Shown: positions 14,870 through 23,397 of the stretch, one piece after another | Layout of the letters: every line of letters starts with the position of its first letter | Position numbering within the stretch: the first letter of the stretch is position 1 | Notes under the pieces: model-generated | Databases searched by the model: none | Told to the model about the DNA's origin: nothing | The model's input: the letters and a program-made list of their open reading frames with translations, nothing else | Translations under genes and position numbers: made by a program | Origin: Pseudothioclava sp033100795 | Lineage (GTDB): Bacteria; Pseudomonadota; Alphaproteobacteria; Rhodobacterales; Rhodobacteraceae | Direction of reading: 5' to 3' | DNA length: 64,000 nt | Assembly (NCBI RefSeq): GCF_033100795.1 | Contig: NZ_JAWLVI010000004.1 | Span: 62,001-126,000, forward strand

Positions 14870-17176
14870 TTGGACACGACCCAGCGTATCGCCCGCACCA
14901 TCGCCACCGAAATCACCGCCAGCCCCGCGCAGGTCATCGCGGCGGCGGGCCTTCTGGATGGCGGCGCGACCGTGCCTTTTGTGGCGCGTTACCGCAAAGA
15001 GGTCACGGGCGGGCTTGATGACACGCAGCTTCGGACACTGGCCGACCGGCTGACCTATCTGCGCGAGATGGAGGCACGGCGCGTGACGATTCTCGGCTCG
15101 ATCAGGGATCAGGGCAAGCTGACCGACGATCTGGCGCGGCGCATCGCGCAGGCCGACAGCAAGGCAACGCTGGAGGATATTTACCTGCCCTTCCGCCCGA
15201 AGCGCCGCACCAAGGCGATGATCGCGCGCGAAAACGGGCTGGAGCCGCTGTTGCGCGCCATTCAGGACAACCGCGCGGCCGAGCCAGCGCAACTGGCCCA
15301 AGGCTATCTGTCAGAGGCAGTCGCGGGCGTGAAAGAGGCGCTGGACGGCGCGCGCGATATTCTGGCCGAAGAGCTGACGGAAAACGCCGAACTGCTGGGA
15401 ACCCTGCGCGCCTTCATGCAGGCGGACGCCTTTATTGCCGCCCGCGTCGTGCCGGGCAAGGAAGAGGCTGGCGCCAAATTCTCGGACTATTTCGACCACC
15501 GCGAGAAATGGGCAACGATCCCGTCGCACCGCGCATTGGCAATCCTGCGCGCCTCGAAAGAAGAGGTTGTGACGGTCGACATTGCCCCCGACCCCGAGAC
15601 CGGCAAAGATCGCGCCATCGGTATGGTGTGCAACGCGATCGGCATCAAAGGCAACGGCGCGGGCGACACCTGGCTGCGCGATGCCGCAAGCTGGACATGG
15701 CGGATCAAGCTGTCGCTGTCGATGTATATCGACCTTTTGTCCGACCTGCGCCGCCGCGCCCATGAAGAGGCGATCACGGTGTTTGCGCGCAACCTGAAAG
15801 ACCTGCTGCTGGCGGCCCCCGCGGGGGCGCGCGCAACACTTGGCCTTGATCCGGGCATCCGCACCGGCGTGAAGGCTGCGGTCGTGGATGCGACCGGCAA
15901 GCTTTTGGAGACGGCGACGATTTATCCGTTCCAGCCGAAAAACGACATTCGCGGGTCCGAGGCCAAGATCATCGAGCTGATCCGCCGCCACGGGGTCGAG
16001 CTGATCGCGATTGGCAACGGCACCGCCAGCCGCGAGACCGAGCGGCTGGTCTCGGACACGATCAAACTGCTGCCCGAGGGACCGAAGCCCACCAAGGTTG
16101 TGGTCTCCGAGGCGGGGGCGTCGGTCTATTCGGCCTCGGAACTGGCGGCGCGTGAGTTCCCCGATCTTGACGTGTCGCTGCGCGGTGCGGTCTCGATTGC
16201 GCGGCGGCTGCAAGACCCGCTGGCCGAGCTGGTGAAAATCACCCCCGAAAGCATCGGCGTTGGCCAGTATCAGCATGACGTGGACCAGCGCCGCCTTGCG
16301 CAAACGCTGGAAGCCGTGGTCGAAGATGCGGTGAACGCGGTCGGCGTTGACCTGAATATCGCCTCTGCCCCCTTGCTTGCGCATGTCGCGGGGTTGGGGC
16401 CGTCGCTGGCGCAGGCCATTGTCGCGCATCGTGATGCGGTGGGGGCCTTCGCGTCCCGTAAGGCACTGATGAAGGTCGCAGGCATCGGCCCCAAGGCGTT
16501 CGAGCAATGCGCAGGCTTCCTGCGTATCCGCGACGGGGCCGAGCCGCTGGATGCCTCGTCCGTCCACCCAGAGGCCTATGACGTGGCGCGCCGCGTAGTG
16601 AAGGCCTGCGGGCGCGACATCCGCGAGATCATGGGCCACCCCGAGGCCCTGCGCGGTCTGCGGGCCGAGCAATTCGTCGACGGCGCCTTCGGTCTGCCGA
16701 CCGTGCGCGACATCTTTGCCGAACTGGAGAAACCGGGCCGCGACCCGCGACCCAGCTTTAAGACCGCAAGCTTCACCGATGGCGTTGAAACCATCTCGGA
16801 CCTGAAACCCGGCATGATGCTGGAAGGAACGGTGACGAATGTCGCGGCCTTTGGTGCCTTTGTCGACATCGGCGTGCATCAGGACGGGCTGGTCCATGTC
16901 AGCCAGCTTGCCGACCGCTTTGTCAAAGACCCGCATGAGGTGGTGAAGGCAGGCGACATCGTAAAGGTCCGCGTGACCGAGGTCGACATCCCGCGCAAGC
17001 GCATCGGCCTGTCGATGCGCAAGGATGGTGCAACCGCTCCGCCGAAAGGCCCGCGCGACACGCCCCCCAAAGGTCCGCGCGGCGGCGGCAAGCGCCCGCC
17101 CCAAACCAGTGCGCCCAAAGGCTCGGGCGGAGGCGCGCTAGGGGATGCGCTTCTGGCGGCGATGCGCAAGAAGTGA
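14870..17176 (+). CDS. tex: Tex family RNA-binding transcription accessory protein
   Basis: 768 residues, normal length for Tex. N-terminal Tex helical region with VPFVARYRKEVTGGL and DIYLPFRPKRRTKA; YqgF/RuvC-like fold around residue 325 (LGLDPGIRTGVKAAVVD); helix-hairpin-helix repeats (VAGLGPSLAQAIV, VAGIGPKAFEQ); S1 RNA-binding domain at about 640-710 (MMLEGTVTNVAAFGAFVDI, then GLVHVSQL). A Gly/Pro/Lys-rich tail follows. The start codon is TTG, with AGGAGG five bases upstream; no in-frame ATG fits. The ribosome site is half of the perfect palindrome AGGAGGCCTCCT (14859-14870), whose last base is the T of TTG. Confidence 0.95.
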   Translation: MDTTQRIARTIATEITASPAQVIAAAGLLDGGATVPFVARYRKEVTGGLDDTQLRTLADRLTYLREMEARRVTILGSIRDQGKLTDDLARRIAQADSKATLEDIYLPFRPKRRTKAMIARENGLEPLLRAIQDNRAAEPAQLAQGYLSEAVAGVKEALDGARDILAEELTENAELLGTLRAFMQADAFIAARVVPGKEEAGAKFSDYFDHREKWATIPSHRALAILRASKEEVVTVDIAPDPETGKDRAIGMVCNAIGIKGNGAGDTWLRDAASWTWRIKLSLSMYIDLLSDLRRRAHEEAITVFARNLKDLLLAAPAGARATLGLDPGIRTGVKAAVVDATGKLLETATIYPFQPKNDIRGSEAKIIELIRRHGVELIAIGNGTASRETERLVSDTIKLLPEGPKPTKVVVSEAGASVYSASELAAREFPDLDVSLRGAVSIARRLQDPLAELVKITPESIGVGQYQHDVDQRRLAQTLEAVVEDAVNAVGVDLNIASAPLLAHVAGLGPSLAQAIVAHRDAVGAFASRKALMKVAGIGPKAFEQCAGFLRIRDGAEPLDASSVHPEAYDVARRVVKACGRDIREIMGHPEALRGLRAEQFVDGAFGLPTVRDIFAELEKPGRDPRPSFKTASFTDGVETISDLKPGMMLEGTVTNVAAFGAFVDIGVHQDGLVHVSQLADRFVKDPHEVVKAGDIVKVRVTEVDIPRKRIGLSMRKDGATAPPKGPRDTPPKGPRGGGKRPPQTSAPKGSGGGALGDALLAAMRKK

Positions 17177-17228
17177 CCTTGCCCGCCCCATAGCGCACGA
17201 CCACCATAGTTTGCCCACGGCCTGCAAA

Positions 17229-17245
17229 ACCCGCTGAACGCGGGT
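17229..17245 (-). terminator. Weak terminator behind tRNA-Ala
   Basis: ACCCGC and GCGGGT pair around a 5-base loop; on the minus strand the hairpin is followed by TTTTG. It lies about 50 bases beyond the 3' end of the tRNA and could also slow transcripts leaving tex on the other strand. Confidence 0.45.
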
Positions 17246-17294
17246 CGCGCAAGGCTATGCCCAAAAGCACGCAAATCGAAGAAAGCGGGAAGAT

Positions 17295-17370
<76 letters not shown>

Positions 17371-17434
17371 AACTGATTGGTATTTCGCGCAGCGGCGCGG
17401 GCTTGTCAAGCGCTCGCGCGGCGCTTGACGCGGC

Positions 17435-17878
17435 TCAGGCCATCGCGGGCAGTTTGGAGCGCACGAACTCGACCAATGCCGACGCGGGACGCGCACCTGC
17501 GGCACGGGCAACCTCGCGGCCTTTCGCGAACAGGATGAACGATGGTATCCCCTGAATCCGGTAGCGCTGCGTTGCCTGCGGGTTCACCTGCGTGTTCAGT
17601 TTCGCCAGCCGCACATGGGGCGCAAGCATCCCCGCAGCCGTCTGGAATTGCGGCGCCATTTGGCGGCACGGGCCGCACCACGGCGCCCAGAAATCGACCA
17701 GAAGCGGCAGGTCGTCCTTTTCGGCTTTGGCCAGAATACCGGCGTCGATCTCGGTCACTTTGCCCGACACCAGCTTGTCGCCGCAGGTGCCGCATTTCGG
17801 CCCCGACGCCAGCTTCTCCGAGGGCACACGGTTCGCCTGCCCGCACCCAAGGCAAGTCACGCGGAAAGATTGCGCCAT
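17435..17878 (-). CDS. trxC: Thioredoxin 2-type protein with N-terminal zinc ribbon
   Basis: 147 residues: an N-terminal four-cysteine zinc ribbon (CLGC and CGTC, about residues 7-31) followed by a thioredoxin domain with the WCGPC active site and the cis-Pro segment GIPSF. This two-part layout is that of TrxC, the oxidative-stress thioredoxin that reduces protein disulfides in the cytoplasm. GGAGG lies seven bases before the ATG at 17878, so the two in-frame ATGs further upstream are not used. The neighbours are gcvP upstream, behind a strong terminator, and tRNA-Ala downstream. Confidence 0.9.
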   Translation of the reverse strand: MAQSFRVTCLGCGQANRVPSEKLASGPKCGTCGDKLVSGKVTEIDAGILAKAEKDDLPLLVDFWAPWCGPCRQMAPQFQTAAGMLAPHVRLAKLNTQVNPQATQRYRIQGIPSFILFAKGREVARAAGARPASALVEFVRSKLPAMA

Positions 17879-17915
17879 AGCGGCCTCCATTACATTCATC
17901 TTATCGAATATATTG

Positions 17916-17947
17916 GGAGCCGCCCTTGCGATTACAAGGGCGGCTCC
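17916..17947. terminator. Strong hairpin behind the gcv operon
   Basis: GGAGCCGCCCTTG (17916-17928) pairs perfectly with CAAGGGCGGCTCC (17935-17947) around a six-base loop, 13 bp without mismatch. It lies 28 bases beyond the gcvP stop and just upstream of the thioredoxin gene, so it separates the two units. The T-run is poor. Confidence 0.7.
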
Positions 17948-17974
17948 GGTGTATTGATGCGACCTCAGGCGGCC

Positions 17975-20806
17975 TTATTCGGCGGCATAAGCCTCAAGCG
18001 GCGGGCAGGTGCAGATCAGGTTCCGGTCGCCATAGACGTTGTCCACGCGCCCGACCGGCGGCCAGTATTTGTCCACCCGGAACGAGGCGGGCGGGAAGCA
18101 GCCCTGTTCGCGCGTGTAGGGGCGCGTCCAGTCAGCCACGAGGTCCGCGACCGTATGGGGCGCGTGACGCAGTGGGCTATCCTCGACCGGATATTCGCCA
18201 TCCGCTACGGCTTGAATCTCGTCGCGGATCGCCAGCATCGCGGTGATGAAGCGGTCGATCTCGGCCTTGGTTTCCGATTCCGTCGGCTCCACCATCAGCG
18301 TGCCGGCAACCGGCCAGCTCATCGTGGGGGCGTGGAAGCCGTTATCCATCAGGCGCTTGGCGATGTCATCCACGCTCACCCCGATCTCGCCAAAGGCGCG
18401 GGTGTCCAGAATGCACTCATGCGCCACACGGCCACGGTTGCCCATGAACAGGATCGGGTAGGCAGGCTTCAGGCGCGCGGCGATATAGTTCGCGTTCAGG
18501 ATCGCAACGCGGGTCGCCTGCGTCAGCCCCTCGCCACCCATCATCAGGCAATAGGCCCATGAAATCAGCAGGATCGAGGCCGACCCGTAGGGTGCCGCCG
18601 AGACCGCACCCTCAGAGCCGCCCGTGGCCGAATGACCCGGCAGATAGGGCGCCAGATGCGATTTCACGCCGATCGGTCCCATGCCCGGACCGCCGCCGCC
18701 ATGCGGGATCGCGAAGGTCTTGTGCAGATTAAGGTGGCTCACGTCCGAGCCAACCTCACCGGGCTTCACAAGCCCCACAAGCGCGTTCATATTGGCGCCG
18801 TCCAGATAGACCTGACCGCCGTGTTCATGCGTGATTTCGCAGATCCGGCGCACAGTTTCCTCGAACACGCCATGCGTCGAGGGATAGGTAATCATGCACG
18901 CCGCCAGATTGCCGCCCGCCTCGCGCGCCTTGGCCTCGAAATCCTCGAGATCCACGTCGCCGTTGGGCGCGGATTTCACCACCACAACCTTCATCCCCGC
19001 CATATGCGCCGAGGCCGGATTGGTGCCATGCGCCGAGACCGGAATAAGGCAGATGTCGCGATGCGCCTCGCCACGGGCGCGGTGATAGGCAGCGATGGTC
19101 AACAGCCCCGCATATTCGCCCTGCGCGCCGGAATTCGGCTGCATCGAGAAAGCGTCATAGCCGGTGATCTCGCACAGTTTGGCGGTGAAATCCTCGATCA
19201 CCTCGCGGTAGCCCTCGGTCTGGGTTGCGGGGGCAAAGGGGTGCAGCGCCGAGAAGGCGGGCCACGAAATCGGGTCCATTTCGGCAGCGGCATTGAGCTT
19301 CATCGTGCACGAGCCAAGCGGGATCATCGCGCGGTCCAGCGCAAGGTCGCGATCCGACAAGCGGCGCATGTAGCGCATCATCTCGGATTCGGCGCGGTTC
19401 ATGTGGAACACCGGATGGGTCAGGTAATGGCTCTCGCGCAACAGCCCGTCGGGCAGGCCAAGCGCGCTGTAAGCCTTGGGCGGCTCGGCAATGCCGAAGG
19501 CGTCCAAGAGGCGCGCCAGCACATCGTCGTCCGTCAGTTCGTCCAGCGAAATTCCCACGCGGTCACGCCCGATCTTGCGCAGGTTGATGCCGCGCAGCTC
19601 TGCCGCCGCCAGGATCCCCAACTGCCCGACGCCGACCTTCACGGTGATCGTGTCGAAGAAGTGCTCGGGCTCGACCGTCGCACCGGCCGCCACCAACGCA
19701 TCGCGCAGGCGCACGGTGTTGAAATGCACGCGCTCGGCAATCGAGCGCAGCCCCTTCGGCCCGTGGAACACCGCAAAGAACGAGGCCATGACAGCCAGCA
19801 AAGCCTGTGCAGTGCAGACGTTCGAGGTGGCCTTTTCGCGGCGGATATGCTGCTCGCGGGTTTGCAGCGACAGACGATAGGCGGGCGTGCCATTGGCATC
19901 GACCGAAACCCCCACAATCCGCCCCGGCATCGCGCGCTTAAGATCATCGCGGCACGACATAAAGGCCGCGTGCGGGCCGCCAAAGCCCATCGGCACGCCA
20001 AAGCGTTGCGCCGACCCAACGGCAATATCCGCGCCCATCGCGCCCGGCTCTTTCAGCAAGCACAGCGCCAGCAGATCGGTTGCGACAATCGCCACCGCCT
20101 TGGCCGCGTGCAGCGCCTCGCATTGCGCGGTGAAGTCGCGCACATGGCCATAGGTGCCCGGGTATTGGAAGATCGCGCCAAAGACAGCGGTCGCATCCAT
20201 ATCCTCGGGCTGGCCCTTGATAATCTCGATCCCCAAGGGGGCGGCGCGGGTCTCGATCACGTCGATGGTCTGCGGGTGCAGGTTTTCATCGACAAAGAAC
20301 GCGCCCGCCTTCGATTTGGCCGAGCGCTGCGCCATCGTCATCGCCTCGGCGGCCGCCGTGGCCTCATCCAGAAGCGAGGCGTTGGCAACCGGAAGGCCGG
20401 TCAGGTCCGCGACCATCGTCTGATAGTTCAACAGCGCCTCGAGCCGGCCCTGCGCGATTTCGGGCTGATAGGGCGTATAGGCCGTATACCACGCGGGGTT
20501 TTCAAGGATATTGCGCTGGATCGCGGGCGGCGTGACGGTGCCGTAATAGCCCTGCCCGATCAACGAGGTCATCACCTTGTTCTTCGCCGCAACGCCGCGC
20601 AGCTTGGCCAGCATCGCGTGTTCGGTCATCGGTTTCCACGACAGCGCGGCCTCTTGGCGGATCGCCTTGGGCACGGTCTCGTCGATCAACTGGTCGAGGT
20701 TTTGCACCCCCACGACCTTCAGCATCTCCTCCATCTCGGCCGGAGAAGGCCCGATGTGGCGGCGGTTGGCAAAATCGTAGGTGTCGTAATTCGTGGGGGT
20801 GAACAT
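17975..20806 (-). CDS. gcvP: Glycine dehydrogenase (decarboxylating), P protein
   Basis: 943 residues, a full-length fused homodimeric-type P protein of the glycine cleavage system. It decarboxylates glycine with PLP and passes the aminomethyl group to GcvH. The N-terminus FANRHIGPSPAEMEEML and a PLP-binding lysine in NLHKTFAIPHGGGGPGMGP are visible; MQPNSGAQGEYAGLLTI and LIPVSAHGTNPASAHMAGM are hallmark segments. It is the third gene of gcvT-gcvH-gcvP, 12 bases behind gcvH, under the upstream tandem glycine riboswitch. Confidence 0.97.
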   Translation of the reverse strand: MFTPTNYDTYDFANRRHIGPSPAEMEEMLKVVGVQNLDQLIDETVPKAIRQEAALSWKPMTEHAMLAKLRGVAAKNKVMTSLIGQGYYGTVTPPAIQRNILENPAWYTAYTPYQPEIAQGRLEALLNYQTMVADLTGLPVANASLLDEATAAAEAMTMAQRSAKSKAGAFFVDENLHPQTIDVIETRAAPLGIEIIKGQPEDMDATAVFGAIFQYPGTYGHVRDFTAQCEALHAAKAVAIVATDLLALCLLKEPGAMGADIAVGSAQRFGVPMGFGGPHAAFMSCRDDLKRAMPGRIVGVSVDANGTPAYRLSLQTREQHIRREKATSNVCTAQALLAVMASFFAVFHGPKGLRSIAERVHFNTVRLRDALVAAGATVEPEHFFDTITVKVGVGQLGILAAAELRGINLRKIGRDRVGISLDELTDDDVLARLLDAFGIAEPPKAYSALGLPDGLLRESHYLTHPVFHMNRAESEMMRYMRRLSDRDLALDRAMIPLGSCTMKLNAAAEMDPISWPAFSALHPFAPATQTEGYREVIEDFTAKLCEITGYDAFSMQPNSGAQGEYAGLLTIAAYHRARGEAHRDICLIPVSAHGTNPASAHMAGMKVVVVKSAPNGDVDLEDFEAKAREAGGNLAACMITYPSTHGVFEETVRRICEITHEHGGQVYLDGANMNALVGLVKPGEVGSDVSHLNLHKTFAIPHGGGGPGMGPIGVKSHLAPYLPGHSATGGSEGAVSAAPYGSASILLISWAYCLMMGGEGLTQATRVAILNANYIAARLKPAYPILFMGNRGRVAHECILDTRAFGEIGVSVDDIAKRLMDNGFHAPTMSWPVAGTLMVEPTESETKAEIDRFITAMLAIRDEIQAVADGEYPVEDSPLRHAPHTVADLVADWTRPYTREQGCFPPASFRVDKYWPPVGRVDNVYGDRNLICTCPPLEAYAAE

Positions 20807-20818
20807 TTTTTCCAGCCC

Positions 20819-21178
20819 TTAGCCGATGAATTCTTTATAGGCGTCTTCGTCCATGAAGGCGTCGAGCTGTTCCATGTCCTCGACCTTCATCTTGAAGAAC
20901 CATGCGCCCCCCAACGGGTCTTCGTTGACCAGACCGGGGTTGTCGGACAGCGCCTCGTTCACCTCGACGATCTCGCCGTCCACGGGGGCCAGAATGTCCG
21001 AGGCGGCTTTCACGGATTCGATCACGCAGACCTCGTCACCGGTGGCGACCTTGGTTTCGGTTTCCGGCAGTTCAACGAACACCACATCGCCCAGTTGCTC
21101 GGACGCGTGCTCGGTGATGCCGACGACAACCAGATCGCCTTCGACGCGCAGCCATTCGTGTTCTTCGGTGAATTTCAT
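20819..21178 (-). CDS. gcvH: Glycine cleavage system H protein
   Basis: 119 residues, standard length. Lipoyl carrier that shuttles the aminomethyl group between P, T and L proteins. The lipoylation site is the Lys in CVIESVKAASDILAPVDGE. The start MKFTEEHEWLRVEGD is typical for the family. It is the middle gene of the gcv operon, with 12-base gaps to gcvT and gcvP. Confidence 0.97.
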   Translation of the reverse strand: MKFTEEHEWLRVEGDLVVVGITEHASEQLGDVVFVELPETETKVATGDEVCVIESVKAASDILAPVDGEIVEVNEALSDNPGLVNEDPLGGAWFFKMKVEDMEQLDAFMDEDAYKEFIG

Positions 21179-21190
21179 GTTCGGATCTCC

Positions 21191-22291
21191 TCAGCGTTTG
21201 TAGGAATGGGGATTGAAGGGCATGGGGACGATGGTCGCGGGCAGACGTTTGCCGCGCACCTCGCCATAAACGGTTGCGCCCACGGGCAGATCGGCAGGCA
21301 GATAGGCCATCGCCATCGGGCCTTCGATCGAGGGGCCAAAGCCGCCCGACGTCACGGTGCCGATGGGCGCGCCGCCCTCGGGGCCAGCAAAGATTTCGAC
21401 GCCTTCGCGCATCGGCGCGCGGCCTTCGGGTTTCAGGCCACGGCGCAGGCGCGCGGGGCCGTTTTCCAGCTCGGCCAGAATGCGCGCGGCACCGGGGAAG
21501 CCGCCTTCGCGCGCGCCACCCTTGCGGCGGATTTTCTGGATCGCCCAGCTCAGGCCAGCCTCGACCGGCGAGGTCGTGGTGTCGATGTCATGACCATAGA
21601 GGCACAGCCCTGATTCAAGGCGCAGGCTGTCGCGCGCGCCAAGACCGATCGCCTCGACCGCCGGATGGGCCAAAAGCGCACGGGCCAGTTCATCGACGCG
21701 CACGGTCGGCACGGAAATCTCGTAGCCGTCTTCGCCCGTGTAGCCCGAGCGCGAGATCACCAGATCAGCGCCATCCCACTGGAAGCGATCAACCCCCATG
21801 AACTCAAGCTTGGCAACACCGGGCAGAAGGCTTGCCAAAGCCTCTTCGGCCTGCGGTCCTTGCAGCGCCAGAAGCGAGCGGTCTGGCAGCGGCTGAACGC
21901 CCGAAAGATGCGCCTGAAGATGCGCGATGTCGGCGTCCTTGCAGGCAGCATTGACCACCAGCATCAGCGTGTCGCCCAGATGCGTGATCATCAGGTCGTC
22001 CAGAATACCGCCCGCGTCATTGGTGAAAAACGCATAGCGCTGGCGGCCCGGTTTCAGCCCTGCGACGCTGACCGGCACCAAGGCCTCCAGCGCGTCGATC
22101 TGGTCAAGCGGCACCAGCACCTGCCCCATGTGCGACACATCGAACAGCCCCGCGGCCGCGCGTGTATGCAGGTGCTCTTTCAGAACGCCAAGCGGGTATT
22201 GCACGGGCATCTCATAGCCCGCGAATGGCACCATCTTGGCGCCAAGCTCGACGTGAAGGTCATAAAGCCCCGTCCGTTTCAGGTCGGTCAT
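21191..22291 (-). CDS. gcvT: Glycine cleavage system aminomethyltransferase, T protein
   Basis: 366 residues. It transfers the methylene group from GcvH-bound aminomethyl to tetrahydrofolate and releases ammonia. Family segments are LYDLHVELGAKMVPFAGYEMPVQ, GLFDVSHMGQ and YTGEDGYEIS. I chose the ATG at 22291 (MTDLKRTGL), which has GGAGGG upstream; the open frame extends 12 codons further but that part is only leader. First gene of gcvTHP, about 65 bases below the end of the riboswitch. Confidence 0.97.
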   Translation of the reverse strand: MTDLKRTGLYDLHVELGAKMVPFAGYEMPVQYPLGVLKEHLHTRAAAGLFDVSHMGQVLVPLDQIDALEALVPVSVAGLKPGRQRYAFFTNDAGGILDDLMITHLGDTLMLVVNAACKDADIAHLQAHLSGVQPLPDRSLLALQGPQAEEALASLLPGVAKLEFMGVDRFQWDGADLVISRSGYTGEDGYEISVPTVRVDELARALLAHPAVEAIGLGARDSLRLESGLCLYGHDIDTTTSPVEAGLSWAIQKIRRKGGAREGGFPGAARILAELENGPARLRRGLKPEGRAPMREGVEIFAGPEGGAPIGTVTSGGFGPSIEGPMAMAYLPADLPVGATVYGEVRGKRLPATIVPMPFNPHSYKR

Positions 22292-22354
22292 ATGCCGCCC
22301 TCCCCTGTCTGGCCGGAATACCGGCATCGATTGCGTTGGGCGTATATGCCCGCT

Positions 22355-22540
22355 CGATGCCCCCTCTGTCCTTACCCGCGTTCGCAGGCGCCTGAGATCG
22401 TTATCCCTTCGGCGGGCGCGGGGTGCGCGCCTCTCTCCAGAGTTATGGTCAGACCGGTCCTTTTGCCTGAGAGTTTACCGGGGCGGTTGCTCCTTCGGCA
22501 CTGGCACGAGACCAGATTCTCCCGTGTCCGACACCTCCCG
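22355..22540 (-). ncRNA. Tandem glycine riboswitch before gcvT
   Basis: On the minus strand two glycine aptamers follow each other. The first runs from CGGGAGAATCTGG through GCCGAAGGAGCAA and CTCTCAGGCAAAAGGACCG to CTCTGGAGAG. The second has GCCGAAGGGATAACG, then ATCTCAGGCGCC, and ends near AAGGACAGAGGGGGC. The paired GCCGAAGG / CTCAGGCAAAAGGAC signatures are diagnostic. Placement directly ahead of the glycine cleavage operon fits activation of the operon when glycine is high, as in known cases. Confidence 0.93.
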
Positions 22541-22651
22541 ATAGCGCGCGCCAAGCCCCCCTGACAAGAGGAAAATCCGGAATCGACACTATTGGGCGAA
22601 AAGCGACACGCCCCATGTCGTATTCCATTGCATACCAGAACGCGGGATCGC

Positions 22652-22687
22652 AAAAGGCGCCCCGATCCCCCGACCGGAGCGCCTTTG
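22652..22687 (-). terminator. Terminator of the hisS-hisZ-hisG cluster
   Basis: On the minus strand AAAGGCGC pairs with GCGCCTTTT, with an inner CCG/CGG pair, giving a long hairpin ending in TTTT. It starts about 18 bases after the hisG stop and separates hisG from the glycine riboswitch transcript. Confidence 0.75.
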
Positions 22688-22704
22688 AATGAGGATCGCA
22701 ACCT

Positions 22705-23397
22705 TTACAGCCCGAGCTGCGAAATCAGCGTCTCACGCGCCGCTTCCAGCCCCGACCAATCGGCCGCGCGCGCCTCGAACAGCGTGGCCTGCGATTGGTG
22801 GATCAGCCCATCCGACAGAATTTTCAGGTGGTTCGCACGCAGCGTTTCGCCCGACGAGGTAATATCGGCAATCGCCTCGGCGGTAAGGTTTTTCACCGTG
22901 CCTTCGGTCGCGCCCTGGCTGTCGACCAACTGGTAATCGGCCACGCCCTCGCGGGTCAGAAACTCGCGCACAAGGCGGTGGTATTTCGTCGCAATCCGCA
23001 GGCGGAACCCGTGGGCCGCGCGGAAGGCATGCGCGGCGGCGTCCAGATCCTCCAGCGTGTCGACATCGTCCCAGCAGGCCGGCACAGCGATGATCAGATC
23101 TGCATGGCCAAAGCCCAAGGGCGCCAGCTCGCGCACCTGCGTTTCCCAGTCCGCCAGCTTGTCGCGCACGAGGTCCGACCCCGTCACGCCGTAATGGATG
23201 CGCCCGGCCGCCAGTTCGCGCGGAATTTCACCCGCCGAGAGCAGCACCAGTTCGACACCCTCGATCCCCTCGACCGCGCCCGCGTATTCGCGTTCAGAGC
23301 CGGTGCGCTTCAGCGTCACACCGCGCGCGGCGAACCAGTCGAAGGTCTTTTCCATCAGGCGCCCTTTGGACGGCACGCCGAGTTTGATCGCGCTCAT
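22705..23397 (-). CDS. hisG: ATP phosphoribosyltransferase, short form catalytic subunit
   Basis: First enzyme of histidine synthesis; it condenses ATP and PRPP. 230 residues, the short form that lacks the C-terminal regulatory domain and needs HisZ. N-terminal KLGVPSKGRLMEKTFDWF and the PRPP-binding segment DSQGATEGTVKNL are visible. The ATG overlaps the hisZ stop by four bases, so the two subunits are made in coupled translation, as expected for an obligate complex. Confidence 0.96.
   Translation of the reverse strand: MSAIKLGVPSKGRLMEKTFDWFAARGVTLKRTGSEREYAGAVEGIEGVELVLLSAGEIPRELAAGRIHYGVTGSDLVRDKLADWETQVRELAPLGFGHADLIIAVPACWDDVDTLEDLDAAAHAFRAAHGFRLRIATKYHRLVREFLTREGVADYQLVDSQGATEGTVKNLTAEAIADITSSGETLRANHLKILSDGLIHQSQATLFEARAADWSGLEAARETLISQLGL

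Noticed and set aside
15311..17104. A 597-codon minus-strand frame opposite tex
   Set aside because: Antisense to a full-length Tex protein with all domains intact.
18632..21613. A 993-codon open frame on the plus strand opposite gcvP-gcvH-gcvT
   Set aside because: It lies entirely antisense to three well-identified genes; its protein is Arg/His-rich without motifs. Long antisense frames are expected in GC-rich DNA.
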